IMG/VR virus record: IMGVR_UViG_3300032134_000210
Span: 1-39,587 of that record
Source: a virus
Strand: one strand, 5' to 3'
DNA length: 39,587 bases
In this document: piece by piece, positions 31,717-38,511 of the stretch
Position numbering within the stretch: position 1 is the first letter of the stretch
How the letters are laid out: each line of letters opens with the position of its first letter
Made by a program: the position numbers and the translations under genes
Notes under the pieces: model-generated
What the model saw: only the letters and a program-made list of their open reading frames with translations
The model's database searches: none
Told to the model about the DNA's origin: nothing

Positions 31717-32502
31717 TCAGAACTCCAGGCGCTTGATTTCAGAAAGCAGCGCACGGCTGTGACGCTGGATGTAGATCTGGCTCAGCTTCTTCTTGCGCGA
31801 CTCGAAGTCCATGCCCACGTCAATCAGGGAGGCATTCACGCGCTGAAGGTGCTCGATGCAGCGGATTTCGCACGGAGTCAGGTGGTCGCGGATCGAGTCA
31901 GTCGGGCTGATGCAGTGCGCCGCCCGGTATGCCTTTGACGGCATGCCCAGCGCGATGCGGTTGATCAGGTCGAACTCGTTGCTGAAGTGGTAGTGTTTAA
32001 CGTCCTTTCCGACAGACAGGCGACCATGCTTGATAGCCTCGGTCAGGGCCGGAGCCTCAAGGCGCGCTCGCTCACGGGCCTGGCGCCCCTCCACCAACTG
32101 GATGTGCCCGACAACTACGGCATCGAAGGTACGGATTACGTGCAGGTGGAACTTGGCATTCACCCACATTGCGTAGGCGTAGATAAGCTCCTTGACGACA
32201 TAGGTGCCGCCATTGCGACCCTCAATAGTCACCACCGGCAAACTACCCGGATTTTGGGTAGTTAACTCAGCCACCATTTCGGCGAAGGATTCCGTAGCCA
32301 TGAACTTGCCTGGCTCTTTGGTGCGCTTGTTCGCTCCATCGGCCACGGCCGCCTTGTGAAGGTCATTGAGGCAGTAACGGCCCTCAATATCCTGCTTGAT
32401 CTTCACCCCTCCAAGGGTGAGTGACATGCTGCGCGCCACGAAATCGTGGTTCGCATTTTGTGGCGCGAGGGCCACGGTATTGCTTTGGATGGTCTGATGC
32501 AT
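31717..32502 (-). CDS. KilA-N domain protein (possible antirepressor)
   Basis: This 261-residue protein has a KilA-N DNA-binding domain at about residues 26-130 (Y-C-L-N-D-L-H-K-A-A, then Y-V-V-K-E-L-I-Y-A-Y-A-M-W-V) followed by a helical C-terminal domain (160-261). In phages such proteins act as antirepressors or early regulators. ATG 32502 has GAGG about 10 bases upstream. A second in-frame ATG at 32427 (residue 26) lies just after dyad repeat copy C and right before the KilA-N domain, so a shorter product is possible, as for P1 Ant. The first 25 residues are disordered. Confidence 0.8.
   Translation of the reverse strand: MHQTIQSNTVALAPQNANHDFVARSMSLTLGGVKIKQDIEGRYCLNDLHKAAVADGANKRTKEPGKFMATESFAEMVAELTTQNPGSLPVVTIEGRNGGTYVVKELIYAYAMWVNAKFHLHVIRTFDAVVVGHIQLVEGRQARERARLEAPALTEAIKHGRLSVGKDVKHYHFSNEFDLINRIALGMPSKAYRAAHCISPTDSIRDHLTPCEIRCIEHLQRVNASLIDVGMDFESRKKKLSQIYIQRHSRALLSEIKRLEF
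32431..32466 (-). repeat. Dispersed dyad repeat, copy C
   Basis: Arms GCGCGCCACGAAATCG and GCATTTTGTGGCGCG (complementary with small mismatches) lie within the 5' coding part of the KilA-N gene, encoding residues about 12-24. The copy closely matches those at 18582 and 24471. Confidence 0.7.
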
Positions 32503-32543
32503 ATATGATGACCTCACACAAGCGTTACGAATGCAGTTGAATC

Positions 32544-32568
32544 AGCCGACCTAGCCCGTCGGCTTTTT
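32544..32568 (+). terminator. Plus-strand terminator opposite the early operon
   Basis: A 7-bp stem AGCCGAC/GTCGGCT (32544-32550 with 32558-32564) is followed by TTTTT on the plus strand. No plus-strand gene ends here; it lies between two minus-strand genes. It may stop antisense transcription towards the switch, or reflect an old gene border. Confidence 0.55.
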
Positions 32569-32629
32569 CGTATCTGCGGTTTTGGTTTTGCTGCGTTCAA
32601 CGGCAGTTCCTCATGAGTCCCTCAGGGGC

Positions 32630-32818
32630 TTATAAGCCCTTGCGAAACGACCGAACGTTGCTTCGGCCAGGCTCTGTTCTCGTCATCCGGTCGAGAGCCT
32701 CATTGATGATTCGTGCCGCCAGTTGCTCAGGGGTTAAGCCCTTCTGCCTGGCAAGAAACTCCAGATCTGAATTGCCCTTCCCGTCGAGCTGGATTCCCAG
32801 CTCTTTGCTTTCTGGCAC
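32630..32818 (-). CDS. Small hypothetical protein after the RHH gene
   Basis: This 62-residue protein begins with GTG (32818), behind GAGGAGG. It has a helical core G-L-T-P-E-Q-L-A-A-R-I-I-N-E-A-L and a basic C-terminus. The size and helix pattern resemble a ribbon-helix-helix or antitoxin-like protein without a clear N-terminal strand. It lies between the RHH gene and KilA-N. Confidence 0.6.
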   Translation of the reverse strand: MPESKELGIQLDGKGNSDLEFLARQKGLTPEQLAARIINEALDRMTRTEPGRSNVRSFRKGL

Positions 32819-32836
32819 AGGGCCTCCTCGGCCACT

Positions 32837-33028
32837 TCAGGCCGCGTCAGTGTTCGCGTTAAGCTCTTGCATCATCTGGTCGAGACCGCGCTCCAAAATT
32901 TCCCTGGCGAGCACAGCCTTTTGCGTGCGCTTGAAACGAGCCATCGCCGAAAGCAAGTCGTCGGCAGCCTCATCCAAGCGAACCTTGGTGGGCTTGTTGT
33001 GCAGGTGGTCGGGGTCGAAGTACGACAC
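32837..33028 (-). CDS. Ribbon-helix-helix DNA-binding protein
   Basis: This 63-residue protein starts at GTG 33028 with AAGGA upstream. It contains K-P-T-K-V-R-L-D-E-A-A-D-D-L-L (strand then helix) and R-T-Q-K-A-V-L-A-R-E-I-L-E-R-G-L, the pattern of an Arc/MetJ-type fold. Position between cro and replication genes is that of lambda cII, so a regulatory role in the lysis-lysogeny choice is possible. Confidence 0.7.
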   Translation of the reverse strand: MSYFDPDHLHNKPTKVRLDEAADDLLSAMARFKRTQKAVLAREILERGLDQMMQELNANTDAA

Positions 33029-33055
33029 GGTGGGTTCCTTTGTGGTTGAAAGTGG

Positions 33056-33304
33056 TTAAGCGGCGGAAAGCGCGTGGGTCGGATTGCTGTCGATCTGGTT
33101 CCATGGGAACGAAGGACACAGGTCGGCACGATTCACGGCGCCATTCGTAAGCGCCTCAATCTGTAATGCGCGCTTGGCTGGGACCGTGCGCTCTCCTGAA
33201 CACCATTGGTTGACGGTTGGTGCCGCAACACTCAGCCGGCGCGCCAATTCCGCCTGGCTGCCCAGCACGCGGGATGCTTCTTTGGCTGCTTCTGCTGATT
33301 TCAT
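33056..33304 (-). CDS. Cro/YdaS-like repressor
   Basis: This 82-residue protein is a helix-turn-helix protein of the Cro/YdaS group: G-S-Q-A-E-L-A-R-R-L-S-V-A-A-P-T-V-N-Q-W-C-S-G-E-R-T-V-P near residues 15-42. It is the first gene of the leftward operon, transcribed divergently from the repressor gene, with AGGAG before ATG 33304. It should compete for the operators at 33336-33407 and favour lytic growth. Confidence 0.85.
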   Translation of the reverse strand: MKSAEAAKEASRVLGSQAELARRLSVAAPTVNQWCSGERTVPAKRALQIEALTNGAVNRADLCPSFPWNQIDSNPTHALSAA

Positions 33305-33331
33305 GAGTTCTCTCCTGGAGATTTACCGATG

Positions 33332-33360
33332 AATATAAGGCATTACCTTATCTCGCACAA
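33332..33360 (-). promoter_or_regulatory. PR-like promoter for cro
   Basis: On the minus strand, a -35 box TTGTGC (33355-33360) and a -10 box TATATT (33332-33337) stand 17 bases apart. The palindrome TAAGGTAATGCCTTA fills the spacer and touches the -10, so repressor binding would block it. Confidence 0.75.
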
Positions 33361-33407
33361 GCCATTGCCTAATCGCTCTAGCGATAGGCCTAATTAGGCA
33401 ATGCTTA
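33336..33407. promoter_or_regulatory. Operator cluster OR1-3
   Basis: Three related palindromic sites lie between cro and cI: 33336-33350 (TAAGGCATTACCTTA), about 33359-33373 (AAGCCATTGCCTAAT) and about 33393-33407 (ATTAGGCAATGCTTA). The last overlaps the repressor ATG. They share a TTAGGCATTGCCTAA-like core with sites at 37517-37625. Confidence 0.75.
33365..33394 (+). promoter_or_regulatory. PRM-like promoter for the repressor (leaderless mRNA)
   Basis: A weak -35 TTGCCT (33365-33370) and -10 CCTAAT (33389-33394) at 18-base spacing would start RNA at or next to ATG 33401. There is no Shine-Dalgarno before that ATG, which fits a leaderless transcript like that of lambda cI from PRM. Confidence 0.5.
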
Positions 33408-34243
33408 CCGGACCAGAATTAGGCGCAGCCATTGATGCCGCGCGGATCGCCAAGGGCGTATCGAAGAAACAACTCGCAGACGACTTCCAGGTGAAGCCTC
33501 CGTCAGTGCAGGGCTGGGTGAAAAACGGCCGGATTGACAAGTCCAAGCTGATGGATGTGATCGTTTACTTTTCTGACGTGGTGGGCCCCGAGCACTGGGG
33601 GCTTCGGCCTGGCTTCTCTTACGAGAGCCTTCCGGAGGTGACTTCGGAGCCTGTCGCCGAGCCGGCGCCGGCCTCAGCTGCCGAAATGGTTCGAGCAATG
33701 CTCGCCAAGCAAGGCAAGAACTTGTCGGATACAGCGCGCGCGCAGTTGATTGCAGCCGCCGAAGCGACTGATGAGGGAAATGTGATTACCGCAGACTTCT
33801 CTCGGCCTGGCCTGGTCGGTGATGAGGTTAGGATCGCTCACTACGACATCCGCGCAGCAATGGGCGGAGGCCAGATTCCGCACGATTACCCGGAGATGCT
33901 CAAAGACATTCGCGTCAGTCCGAGCCATCTACGCGAGCTGGGGGTCGAGTTTGAGGAGCACTACCACCTGAAGGTGGTCACCGGCTGGGGCCAGTCGATG
34001 GAGCCCACCATCAAGCACCGTGACCCGTTGATCGTGAACATCAACGTGCGCGACTTCGTGGGCGATGGGGTGTACCTATTCGTCTGGGATGACCTGCTCT
34101 ACATCAAGCGGCTGCAGGTGGCTGATGAGGAGCACTACGAGATGATTTCGGACAACCCGCGGCACAAGGATCGACTGATCCGGCGGGACATGACCTACAT
34201 CCAGGCGCGGGTGCTACTGGTCTGGAACACACATCTTGTTTAA
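33401..34243 (+). CDS. CI/LexA-type phage repressor (S24 peptidase)
   Basis: This 280-residue repressor has an N-terminal helix-turn-helix (residues about 8-45: S-K-K-Q-L-A-D-D-F-Q-V-K-P-P-S-V-Q-G-W) and a C-terminal S24 self-cleaving domain. The catalytic Ser199 is in W-G-Q-S-M-E-P-T and the Lys236 in Y-I-K-R-L. The cleavage region is probably A-A-M-G-G-G near 152-157. RecA-stimulated self-cleavage would induce the prophage. The start overlaps an operator and has no Shine-Dalgarno, suggesting leaderless autoregulated expression. It is followed 37 bases later by the ATPase/methyltransferase cassette. Confidence 0.9.
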   Translation: MLTGPELGAAIDAARIAKGVSKKQLADDFQVKPPSVQGWVKNGRIDKSKLMDVIVYFSDVVGPEHWGLRPGFSYESLPEVTSEPVAEPAPASAAEMVRAMLAKQGKNLSDTARAQLIAAAEATDEGNVITADFSRPGLVGDEVRIAHYDIRAAMGGGQIPHDYPEMLKDIRVSPSHLRELGVEFEEHYHLKVVTGWGQSMEPTIKHRDPLIVNINVRDFVGDGVYLFVWDDLLYIKRLQVADEEHYEMISDNPRHKDRLIRRDMTYIQARVLLVWNTHLV

Positions 34244-34279
34244 ACCTTACTGACATTTTTTCATTTATAAAAACCACAC

Positions 34280-36097
34280 ATGAACATAATCGGGCGTGAC
34301 GCTTTAGACCAAAAATTTAGACATAAAACTAAAGATTTTGAACCTTTCATTAGCCACATAAGATTTCCGAAATACCGAAATCTTGAACCTGGCCTAAAGC
34401 TAGACTTTTTATACCCGATAACAGCTCTCGTTGGTGAGAACGGAACCAACAAAAGCTCAATCATCAGAGCACTTTTCGGCGCCCCTGCGGACAACTCTCC
34501 AGGCACATTTTGGTTCTCGACATCGTTAGACCCTATAGAGGAAGAAGGCGGGACCCCCAACTGCCTAATTTACGGCTACCTCAACGAGCATGAGAACCGG
34601 ATTGTTGAAGTTCTTAAAACACGTTCCAGATACGATAAAACAGTGGCGGGTCAAAACCCTGACTACTGGGAACCTTCGCGCCCGATAGTAAAATATGGCA
34701 TGGAAAGAATGCCTCCAATTAAGACTGGCGCCCCCTTACCTAAAGGGCGATCAAAAACCAGATATAACGCAATAGCCAAAAAAGTCACTTTACTAGATTT
34801 CAGAACAGAGCTAAGCGCCTATGATAAATTTTTTTACCACGGCGATTTTCTCAAAACTGAAAAAATAAAAACCAAGCAGGACTTCATTCGACACAAGTCA
34901 ATTCATCTTCATGCCGCAATTGAAGCAAAATCGGCAAGTTACTTATATTATGGTAGAGATAAAATAGAAGACAAGCTCAATCGCGAACTTAGCAAGGATG
35001 AAACCGAACTTGTTTCATACGTTTTGGGGCGATCGTATAAAAAAATTGAAATAGTTGCGCACACGTTTTTTAAGAACCCTGGAAAAACTGTTCGTTTGTC
35101 ACATTCAGACATTCGGTATTCAGAGGCATTCGCAGGAAGCGGAGAGTTCGCGGTCGTCATGTTAGTGCTTGGCGTACTACAAGCCCCTCCAAACTCTCTA
35201 ATCCTACTAGACGAACCTGAAGTTTCGCTACATCCTGGCGCGCAGGAACGACTAATGAAGCTGCTTATTAGCGAGGTCACAAAAAATAATCACCAGGTTA
35301 TTTTATCTACTCACTCACCAGCGATTATTAGGCACCTCCCGCCATCCGCAATCAAAACCCTCAGATTGAACGAAAACACTGGAAAGGTCGCTTTGGTTTC
35401 GCAGAGCCTGTCTCCAGACGATGCATTTTACTACATCGGTGAACCTTCAGCGACTAAGCTTACAATTATTGTGGAGGATAAGCTCGCCAAATCGATAGTG
35501 GAAAGAGCCCTAAAAAGCTTGGGGCCTCACGTTGAAAAATATGAAGTAATGTATATACCAGGTGGTGCGGAAGCCTTGTGGGCGACCTATGTTCCAATAT
35601 TTTGCATTGCCGATCGAAAAGATATTCTTTTTCTTCTCGATGGAGACAAACGAAAACCTCCATTACGTAAATCCTCCTCAATACCAGAAGCGGAAAATGA
35701 AAGTCTCGGAGAAGAGATTAAAAAGCTAACCGGTTGTAAAATCGACTTCAAGATCGATGGGAGCGGAAAAAGCGGCGGAAACAAATCTCAACTTTACTCT
35801 ATGCAACGCCAATTTATAGATTGGACATCGCAGTATGTTGATTTTTTACCAATGAATACTGCAGAGGAATTCATAGTGGCAAATAGCCCTTCTTTTTCAA
35901 CGACGCATAAAAACCGTGACGCGAAAGAGATCATACTGGATTACGCAAAAACCCAACTTGACAGAGGCAGCGCAGACCAAATAAAATCTGAGGAGATTTT
36001 TACAATTCAATGTATTGAGCTAGCATTAATTCCTTTTAGCAATGCCGATTTCGAAAAAATACGCTCTCGAATCGAGAAATTCAATGATGGCAGATAG
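34280..36097 (+). CDS. OLD-like ATPase with C-terminal TOPRIM nuclease domain
   Basis: This 605-residue protein has an ABC-type ATPase domain: Walker A G-E-N-G-T-N-K-S-S at residues 52-60, an A-G-S-G-E-F signature-like motif at 285-290, Walker B L-I-L-L-D-E-P at 307-313 and an S-T-H-S switch at 343-346. A TOPRIM-like domain follows, with I-V-E-D-K at 397-401 and L-L-D-G-D-K at 452-457, plus a L-P-M-N-T-A-E-E segment near 523-530 as in OLD-family nucleases. Such proteins are anti-phage effectors that cut DNA under ATP control. The gene is markedly AT-rich. There is no Shine-Dalgarno; a TATAAA at 34266-34271 may give a leaderless transcript. The next gene starts directly after its stop. Confidence 0.8.
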   Translation: MNIIGRDALDQKFRHKTKDFEPFISHIRFPKYRNLEPGLKLDFLYPITALVGENGTNKSSIIRALFGAPADNSPGTFWFSTSLDPIEEEGGTPNCLIYGYLNEHENRIVEVLKTRSRYDKTVAGQNPDYWEPSRPIVKYGMERMPPIKTGAPLPKGRSKTRYNAIAKKVTLLDFRTELSAYDKFFYHGDFLKTEKIKTKQDFIRHKSIHLHAAIEAKSASYLYYGRDKIEDKLNRELSKDETELVSYVLGRSYKKIEIVAHTFFKNPGKTVRLSHSDIRYSEAFAGSGEFAVVMLVLGVLQAPPNSLILLDEPEVSLHPGAQERLMKLLISEVTKNNHQVILSTHSPAIIRHLPPSAIKTLRLNENTGKVALVSQSLSPDDAFYYIGEPSATKLTIIVEDKLAKSIVERALKSLGPHVEKYEVMYIPGGAEALWATYVPIFCIADRKDILFLLDGDKRKPPLRKSSSIPEAENESLGEEIKKLTGCKIDFKIDGSGKSGGNKSQLYSMQRQFIDWTSQYVDFLPMNTAEEFIVANSPSFSTTHKNRDAKEIILDYAKTQLDRGSADQIKSEEIFTIQCIELALIPFSNADFEKIRSRIEKFNDGR

Positions 36098-37114
36098 ATG
36101 ACCATAAATGTCTTCGATTTTTTTTCGGGCTGCGGAGGCACGAGCTGCGGTTTCCGAAATGCCGGAATGAATGTACGGCTGGGTCTTGATATTGACCCAG
36201 ACGCCGCGAAAACATATAGGTTCAATTTTCCTGAAGCCGAATTTATTGAAGCAGACATCCGAGCGCTTACTCCAGATGTGCTTTCAAAAATAATGCTTGG
36301 CATTGAGGGCAAAGTGCTATTTAGCGGTTGCGCCCCTTGCCAACCGTTCTCCAAACAGAATCGCTTCCAATCGAGCGATGATCCTCGACGCAATCTTCTT
36401 TCCGAATTTGGTAGATTTGTAGAGTTCTGGCTCCCTGACTATGTTTTCGTCGAAAACGTTCCCGGAATGCAGAAAGACTGCCTGAAAAGCGAAACTTTTG
36501 TTAGCTTCACCAAGCTACTGGACAAGCTTGGATACTCATATGATGCAGCAGTCGTGCAGGCCGCATCCTTTGGCGTACCGCAGACTCGGTCTAGACTAGT
36601 ATTAGTAGCAGCCAAGCATGAGACTGTAAGTATACCGAGAGCGACTCATGGCGCGGGACTAGCTCCCTTCTCAACTGTGCGCGATTGGATTGAAGATCTG
36701 CCGCCTCTCGCAGCTGGAGAGGCTAACCAATCGGACCCTGATCATTGTGCTATGAATCTTTCAGAGATTAATTTGCAGAGGATAGCCCACACCCTGGAGG
36801 GTGGCGGAAGAGAAAACTGGCCAGAAGAATTACTTTTAAACTGCCACAGAAATTATTCAGGTCATAGTGATGTATACGGACGTTTAGCCTGGGATAGGCC
36901 TGCTTCAGGCCTGACAACAAAATGCCTCAGCTACTCGAATGGCAGATTCGGCCACCCTAATCAAATGAGGGGATTAAGCTTACGTGAGGCTGCATCACTA
37001 CAGACCTTTCCTAGAAGTTATCGATTCTTCGGCTCCTTGCAATCTCGTGCAAGGCAAGTAGGAAATGCTGTTCCGCCATTGATGGCCGAGAGCATTTCAA
37101 CCGCTTTTAGCTAA
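36098..37114 (+). CDS. C5-cytosine DNA methyltransferase
   Basis: This 338-residue protein is a complete Dcm-type methyltransferase that transfers a methyl group from SAM to cytosine C5. Motif I D-F-F-S-G-C-G-G (7-14), motif IV G-C-A-P-C-Q-P-F-S with catalytic Cys81, motif VI V-E-N-V (118-121), motif VIII Q-T-R-S-R (162-166), motif IX-like L-R-E-A-A-S-L-Q-T-F-P (295-305) and motif X Q-V-G-N-A-V-P-P (320-327) are all present. The target-recognition region is about 172-270. ATG 36098 follows the ATPase TAG directly, so the two are co-translated. No restriction endonuclease gene is next to it. Its role is probably to mark self DNA or act in a two-gene defence unit. Confidence 0.9.
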   Translation: MTINVFDFFSGCGGTSCGFRNAGMNVRLGLDIDPDAAKTYRFNFPEAEFIEADIRALTPDVLSKIMLGIEGKVLFSGCAPCQPFSKQNRFQSSDDPRRNLLSEFGRFVEFWLPDYVFVENVPGMQKDCLKSETFVSFTKLLDKLGYSYDAAVVQAASFGVPQTRSRLVLVAAKHETVSIPRATHGAGLAPFSTVRDWIEDLPPLAAGEANQSDPDHCAMNLSEINLQRIAHTLEGGGRENWPEELLLNCHRNYSGHSDVYGRLAWDRPASGLTTKCLSYSNGRFGHPNQMRGLSLREAASLQTFPRSYRFFGSLQSRARQVGNAVPPLMAESISTAFS

Positions 37115-37126
37115 GATTCAGTTGTT

Positions 37127-37147
37127 GCCCACAATTGCGTGGGCTTT
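37127..37147. terminator. Weak hairpin between convergent genes
   Basis: A 6-bp stem GCCCAC/GTGGGC (37127-37132 with 37139-37144) is followed by TTTC on the plus strand. It lies between the ends of the methyltransferase gene (plus) and the DUF1654 gene (minus) and could serve either, but the T-run is poor. Confidence 0.4.
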
Positions 37148-37156
37148 CAACCTCCC

Positions 37157-37483
37157 TCAGAAAGGCGTCTCTTCCTCCGCTCTCTCCTCCCCCCACCCCC
37201 GCTCCACGACCAGGTCTTCACGATCGTCTGCGCTCACCTCCTCCCACCGCACCGTCACGCTCTCGTCATCATTGAACGTCAGGTCCAATTCCGGCGTTTC
37301 GGCCAGCAGCCCCATCACCTCCTCCCACTCCATGTCTCCATCCGTCTCCAGGCGATGGATTGTCACCCAGCGCTGCGACTGAGCGATCGGGTGATTGATC
37401 ATCGACGATACCCGCAGGCCCAGGCGCTCAAGCGCGGTCATCTCTTGGCGCGCTTGTGGGCTCGACTTCTTCTGCTTGGCCAC
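37157..37483 (-). CDS. DUF1654 protein
   Basis: This 108-residue protein has the DUF1654 pattern: L-E-R-L-G-L-R-V-S-S-M-I-N-H-P-I-A-Q near residues 18-35, then W-V-T-I-H-R-L and an acidic C-terminus. I prefer GTG 37483, with GGAGGA just upstream, over the ATG 27 bases further up, which has no Shine-Dalgarno. The family is common in Pseudomonas and its phages and often sits near regulatory regions. Its promoter probably uses TATATA (37502-37507) and lies in the OL-like operator cluster. The molecular function is unknown. Confidence 0.75.
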   Translation of the reverse strand: MAKQKKSSPQARQEMTALERLGLRVSSMINHPIAQSQRWVTIHRLETDGDMEWEEVMGLLAETPELDLTFNDDESVTVRWEEVSADDREDLVVERGWGEERAEEETPF

Positions 37484-37516
37484 ACCTTCCTCCGTTAACT
37501 GTATATACATCCAGTA

Positions 37517-37625
37517 TTAGGCAGAGCTTACCCGAGCCATCGAACGATGCAAGCCCGGATAGCTGATTAGGCGCACATGAAAAAAGTTAGGCATTACCTA
37601 TTTACAAGAATTAGGCATTGGCTTA
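37517..37625. promoter_or_regulatory. Second operator cluster (OL-like)
   Basis: Sites related to the OR palindromes occur at 37517-37530 (TTAGGCAGAGCTTA), 37586-37600 (GTTAGGCATTACCTA) and 37611-37625 (TTAGGCATTGGCTTA), with a possible half-site near 37566. They flank divergent transcription of DUF1654 (minus) and the rightward operon (plus). Confidence 0.7.
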
Positions 37626-37629
37626 TCGT
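37601..37629 (+). promoter_or_regulatory. PL-like promoter of the rightward operon
   Basis: A -35 box TTTACA (37601-37606) and a -10 box TATCGT (37624-37629) at 17-base spacing enclose the operator at 37611-37625, the same arrangement as in the PR-like promoter. Confidence 0.6.
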
Positions 37630-37678
37630 TCATTCCATCGAGGCGCTACACAGCCCCTCGGGAGGCCCTCAAGCCGAA

Positions 37679-37807
37679 CGCTCTTTAACAGCCAGCGCAA
37701 CAACCAACAGACCGCATTGCCTCTACCGGCGACCGGCAATCAGACAGCCCCGAAAGGCTGCCCACGACAGGGAGAACCCTGTACGGCTGATCGAGAGCGA
37801 AACGCTC
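37679..37807 (+). promoter_or_regulatory. boxA plus tandem hairpins: antitermination leader candidate
   Basis: CGCTCTTTAACA at 37679-37690 matches the boxA consensus of rRNA leaders. It is followed by hairpins at 37716-37740 (ATTGCC/GGCAAT), 37745-37760 (CAGCC/GGCTG), 37767-37782 (ACAGGG/CCCTGT, AGAA loop) and 37795-37807 (GAGCG/CGCTC, AAA loop). This resembles nut sites or HK022 put RNAs. Confidence 0.55.
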
Positions 37808-38225
37808 GAACCGCGCGAATGACCCGGCAAGCAATGCGCCCCGCGAATCCCAGCGGCAGAAGGGAGATTCACCCAGATTCGATAGGTGGCCACTGCCTGC
37901 CCAGTGAGCGAGCAACGGAGGGCATCACCATGTGGAAGTAACTGACCGTCGCCGCGCGACAGCCTACCTGGCCGCTACAGAGCAGGGCGCTTTGACCGAC
38001 GAGAGAATATCGGTCACGGAGTGCGCTGGTGTGCCGCCAGCCCCGTTAGCCAGTAGGCCTTGATGGCAGTCCTGATTCGATCGGCTGTTGGCTTCAGCGC
38101 CGGAAACGTACCCGGCAATCACACCGCTGACGCAATGCCCCGGCCTGTCGCCAGTAGCGAGGCCGGGATTTCACCAGGTGCCATTCAGCGAGTGGCATCC
38201 GGGAAATCAACCGGAGGGATTCACG
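37808..38225 (+). other. Long non-coding leader of the rightward operon
   Basis: No convincing gene longer than a few codons lies here. A Shine-Dalgarno CGGAGGG precedes a three-codon ORF (M-W-K) at 37930-37941. Further dyads such as TGACCGA/TCGGTCA near 37993-38018 suggest structured RNA. A second Shine-Dalgarno of near-identical context precedes the 73-residue gene at 38226. Confidence 0.45.
37930..37941 (+). CDS. Three-codon mini-ORF with strong Shine-Dalgarno
   Basis: ATG-TGG-AAG-TAA follows CGGAGGGCATCACC. The same spacing and nearly the same bases occur before the gene at 38226. It could be the end of a longer frame open from 37618, but the leader hairpins and lack of another start argue against that. 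It may serve as a regulatory uORF. Confidence 0.35.
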   Translation: MWK

Positions 38226-38447
38226 ATGTTCAACATGGCAACCATGGCGGCTGACGAATGCCGCGCTGACGCTGAAGAGCGCACCTACTACCGCTGGATC
38301 GACAAGGCATCCCAACTGCTCGGCCACCAGGTCGCCCTGGGCTCGCAGGAAGAAAGCGACCTGCACGACTTCTACGCTGACGACTGCACTCCAGACGAGG
38401 CTGTGACTGAGCTTCTCGCTCAAATGGAGCTGGGCCGCGCTGCATGA
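38226..38447 (+). CDS. Hypothetical 73-residue early protein
   Basis: The start at 38226 has CGGAGGG 8 bases upstream; nearby in-frame ATGs at 38235 and 38244 are weaker. The protein is acidic and helical (A-A-D-E-C-R-A-D-A-E-E-R-T-Y-Y-R-W-I-D-K, later D-D-C-T-P-D-E-A-V-T-E-L-L). It is the first clear gene of the rightward operon, in the region where lambda has N and early accessory genes. The function is unknown. Confidence 0.65.
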   Translation: MFNMATMAADECRADAEERTYYRWIDKASQLLGHQVALGSQEESDLHDFYADDCTPDEAVTELLAQMELGRAA

Positions 38448-38511
38448 CAGACGATTCCCCGGTGCGCCTCAAGCGGGGCGCATCAGGGGGAATCCACTGG
38501 AGGAACACAGC

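Noticed and set aside
36098-37114. Orphan host-type Dcm methyltransferase unrelated to its neighbour
   Set aside because: Direct abutment to the ATPase gene and shared low GC favour a joint cassette, although orphan function cannot be excluded.
37618-37941. 107-codon frame in the leader of the rightward operon
   Set aside because: It runs through boxA and several hairpins, its start has no Shine-Dalgarno and the protein has no recognisable pattern.
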